Positions 5,854 to 6,595 of a stretch of 6,595 nt of DNA are shown one piece after another (the stretch's first letter is position 1; each line of letters opens with the position of its first letter). The stretch comes from SAR202 cluster bacterium (GTDB lineage: Bacteria; Chloroflexota; Dehalococcoidia; SAR202; CAJWER01), in contig JASLXL010000086.1 of NCBI GenBank assembly GCA_030740335.1, positions 1-6,595 on the forward strand, written 5' to 3'. Both the position numbers and the translations under genes were made by a program. A model generated the notes under the pieces. The model was not told the DNA's origin, made no database searches, and saw nothing but the letters and a program-made list of their open reading frames with translations.

Positions 5854-5879
5854 GACCCTGCCTCTGGGGGCAGTATAGC
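5851..5879 (-). repeat. R1 repeat, copy 3 (upstream of rhomboid)
   Basis: Minus-strand order is TATACT, GCCCCCAGAGGC, AGGGTCATG; the ATG is the first start of the rhomboid frame. The perfect stem CTGCC/GGCAG covers the GAGG. The positions fit a -10 box with a very short leader, but no -35 match is seen at 16-18 bases. Confidence 0.8.
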
Positions 5880-5899
5880 CTGGGGCTGCGCACCCACCT

Positions 5900-6139
5900 T
5901 TAATTGGGCCTCGGTCTTTCTACCGGGGGAGGGGTTGCCGTGGGCGCTGGTGTCGAAGTAGGAGTAGCTGTAGGCGTTGGTGCTGGAACAGCTGGTGCTG
6001 TACACGTTCTTGAGGTCACCACTGCCGGTGCCGTCCGGCGGCAGCGAGGACTAACTTCTCGCGCAAGTACGGCCGAAGGGGCCTTACAGCTATCATGCCG
6101 GCCGTCCCGGACGGCCAGTCGTGATAGAGCCGTGAGGCA
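5900..6139 (-). pseudogene. Thr/Pro-rich open stretch in frame behind the cyclophilin stop
   Basis: After the cyclophilin TAG the same frame stays open for 79 codons to TAA (5902-5900). The second part is unmistakably protein-like: APAVPAPTPTATPTSTPA and onwards, a Thr/Pro/Ala linker like those of exported proteins, while the first part (CLTALSRLAVRDGRHDS) is not. There is no ATG; a GTG-GTG pair near 6020 is the only candidate start and has no ribosome site. It may be a decayed linker from a lost surface-protein gene, or a former extension of the cyclophilin cut off by TAG. The Gly/Val-rich frame on the plus strand over this region is its mirror image. Confidence 0.4.
6089..6130. terminator. 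Long interrupted palindrome after the cyclophilin gene
   Basis: An inner arm GGCCGTCC/GGACGGCC (6100-6116) is flanked by outer arms CTATCA (6090-6095) and TGATAG (6122-6127) with mismatches between. It begins about ten bases past the cyclophilin stop, where a terminator would be. There is no T-run on either side, so it would be a factor-assisted terminator or an mRNA-end hairpin. Confidence 0.5.
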
Positions 6140-6595
6140 CTAGCCGCTCTCCTTGATGATGATGGTCGCGATGGCGTCACCCGGCGTTCTCGCGGTGCCG
6201 GGATCCCGGATGGTGATCGCGCTGACCACGTCCATGTCCTCGATCACTCTGCCGAACACGGTGTGGCACGATTCACGGGCGCAGTCCTTCGGCGTGCCGT
6301 CCGAGTTGTGGCCGTCGAGGAACGGGGTGGGGACGAACGTGATGAAGAACTGACTGCCGTTGGTGCCCCTGCCGCTCCTCACGCCGGAGTTGGCCATCGA
6401 GAGGGTGCCGGGGGTGTCATGGCGCCGCAGCGGGCTGGGCTCGTTGTCGAACTGGTAGCCCGGCCCCCCGGTGCCGGTGCCCGTGGGATCTCCTCCCTGG
6501 GCCATGAACCCCGCGATCACCCTGTGAAACGTGACCCCGTTGTAGAACCCTTCTCTCGCGAGAAAGACGAAGCTGTTCACCGTGTTGGGCGCCTC
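6140..6595 (-). CDS. Cyclophilin-type peptidyl-prolyl cis-trans isomerase, 5' end off the right edge
   Basis: The window holds 151 C-terminal residues, opening [20 protein letters not shown], which is the usual first helix, so only the N-terminus is missing. Family signatures: [15 protein letters not shown] with the catalytic Arg, the G-T-G-T-G-G-P-G-Y loop, [24 protein letters not shown], and [17 protein letters not shown]. The enzyme isomerises Xaa-Pro bonds to aid folding. Whether it is cytosolic or an exported lipoprotein cannot be told without the N-terminus. Relative to minimal bacterial cyclophilins there is an insertion of about 13 residues between FLDGHN and HTVFG ([13 protein letters not shown]) containing two cysteines. 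The GTG at 6580 is internal to the domain and not the true start. It ends normally (ATIIIKESG) and is followed by a strong palindrome. Confidence 0.96.
   Translation of the reverse strand, partial: EAPNTVNSFVFLAREGFYNGVTFHRVIAGFMAQGGDPTGTGTGGPGYQFDNEPSPLRRHDTPGTLSMANSGVRSGRGTNGSQFFITFVPTPFLDGHNSDGTPKDCARESCHTVFGRVIEDMDVVSAITIRDPGTARTPGDAIATIIIKESG

Noticed and set aside
2948..5879. R1 copies as a CRISPR array
   Set aside because: The copies are about 0.9-2 kb apart with genes between them; no regularly spaced spacers.
5904..6143. Plus-strand Gly/Val/Ala-rich frame (GVAVGAGVEVGVAVGVGAG)
   Set aside because: It is the complementary reading of the minus-strand Thr/Pro repeat tract; simple alternation on one strand forces this pattern on the other. 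It has no ribosome site.

Overview
The window reads as a compact, moderately GC-rich bacterial chromosome segment in which every convincing gene lies on the minus strand. Proline/threonine-rich linkers, a C-terminal PT-x2-W-G membrane tail, a cyclophilin and a family A DNA polymerase with a proofreading domain would fit a Chloroflexota (Dehalococcoidia/SAR202-like) genome. That placement is an impression from gene content, not a demonstrated result. No rRNA, tRNA, CRISPR array, transposase or phage structural gene is visible.

In the direction of transcription (high to low coordinates): a cyclophilin-type peptidyl-prolyl isomerase enters from the right edge and stops at 6140. It is followed by a strong inverted repeat and a non-initiating, in-frame Thr/Pro-rich stretch (6139-5900). 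Next come a rhomboid intramembrane protease (5853-5236) and, 17 bases later, a small ORF (5218-4964) made of a Thr/Pro linker and a C-terminal membrane tail resembling IPTL-CTERM sorting signals. A repeat-filled gap (4963-4720) precedes an MFS transporter (4719-3388). A second, AT-richer repeat-bearing gap (3387-2951) leads to a 38-residue lipoprotein-like ORF (2950-2834), an aldo/keto reductase (2759-1818) and a Nudix hydrolase (1645-1151). Last is the N-terminal part of a DEDDy exonuclease/family A DNA polymerase that runs off the left edge.

The most distinctive content is between the genes. A 29-base unit (R1) occurs three times in one orientation. Each copy carries TATACT, a purine-rich GAGG and an ATG seven bases further on. 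One copy starts the rhomboid frame, one starts the mini-lipoprotein, and one starts only a seven-codon dead end. A second, diverged repeat (R2) occurs twice, upstream of the MFS gene and of the mini-lipoprotein/reductase unit. It carries a 12-base palindrome whose two central bases differ between copies in a way that keeps the symmetry.

The neighbours do not form one obvious pathway. The clearest functional pairing is the rhomboid protease beside an ORF that looks like a membrane-anchored sorting tail. The Nudix hydrolase and polymerase are adjacent and may overlap; nucleotide-pool cleaning beside DNA synthesis is plausible but unproven.
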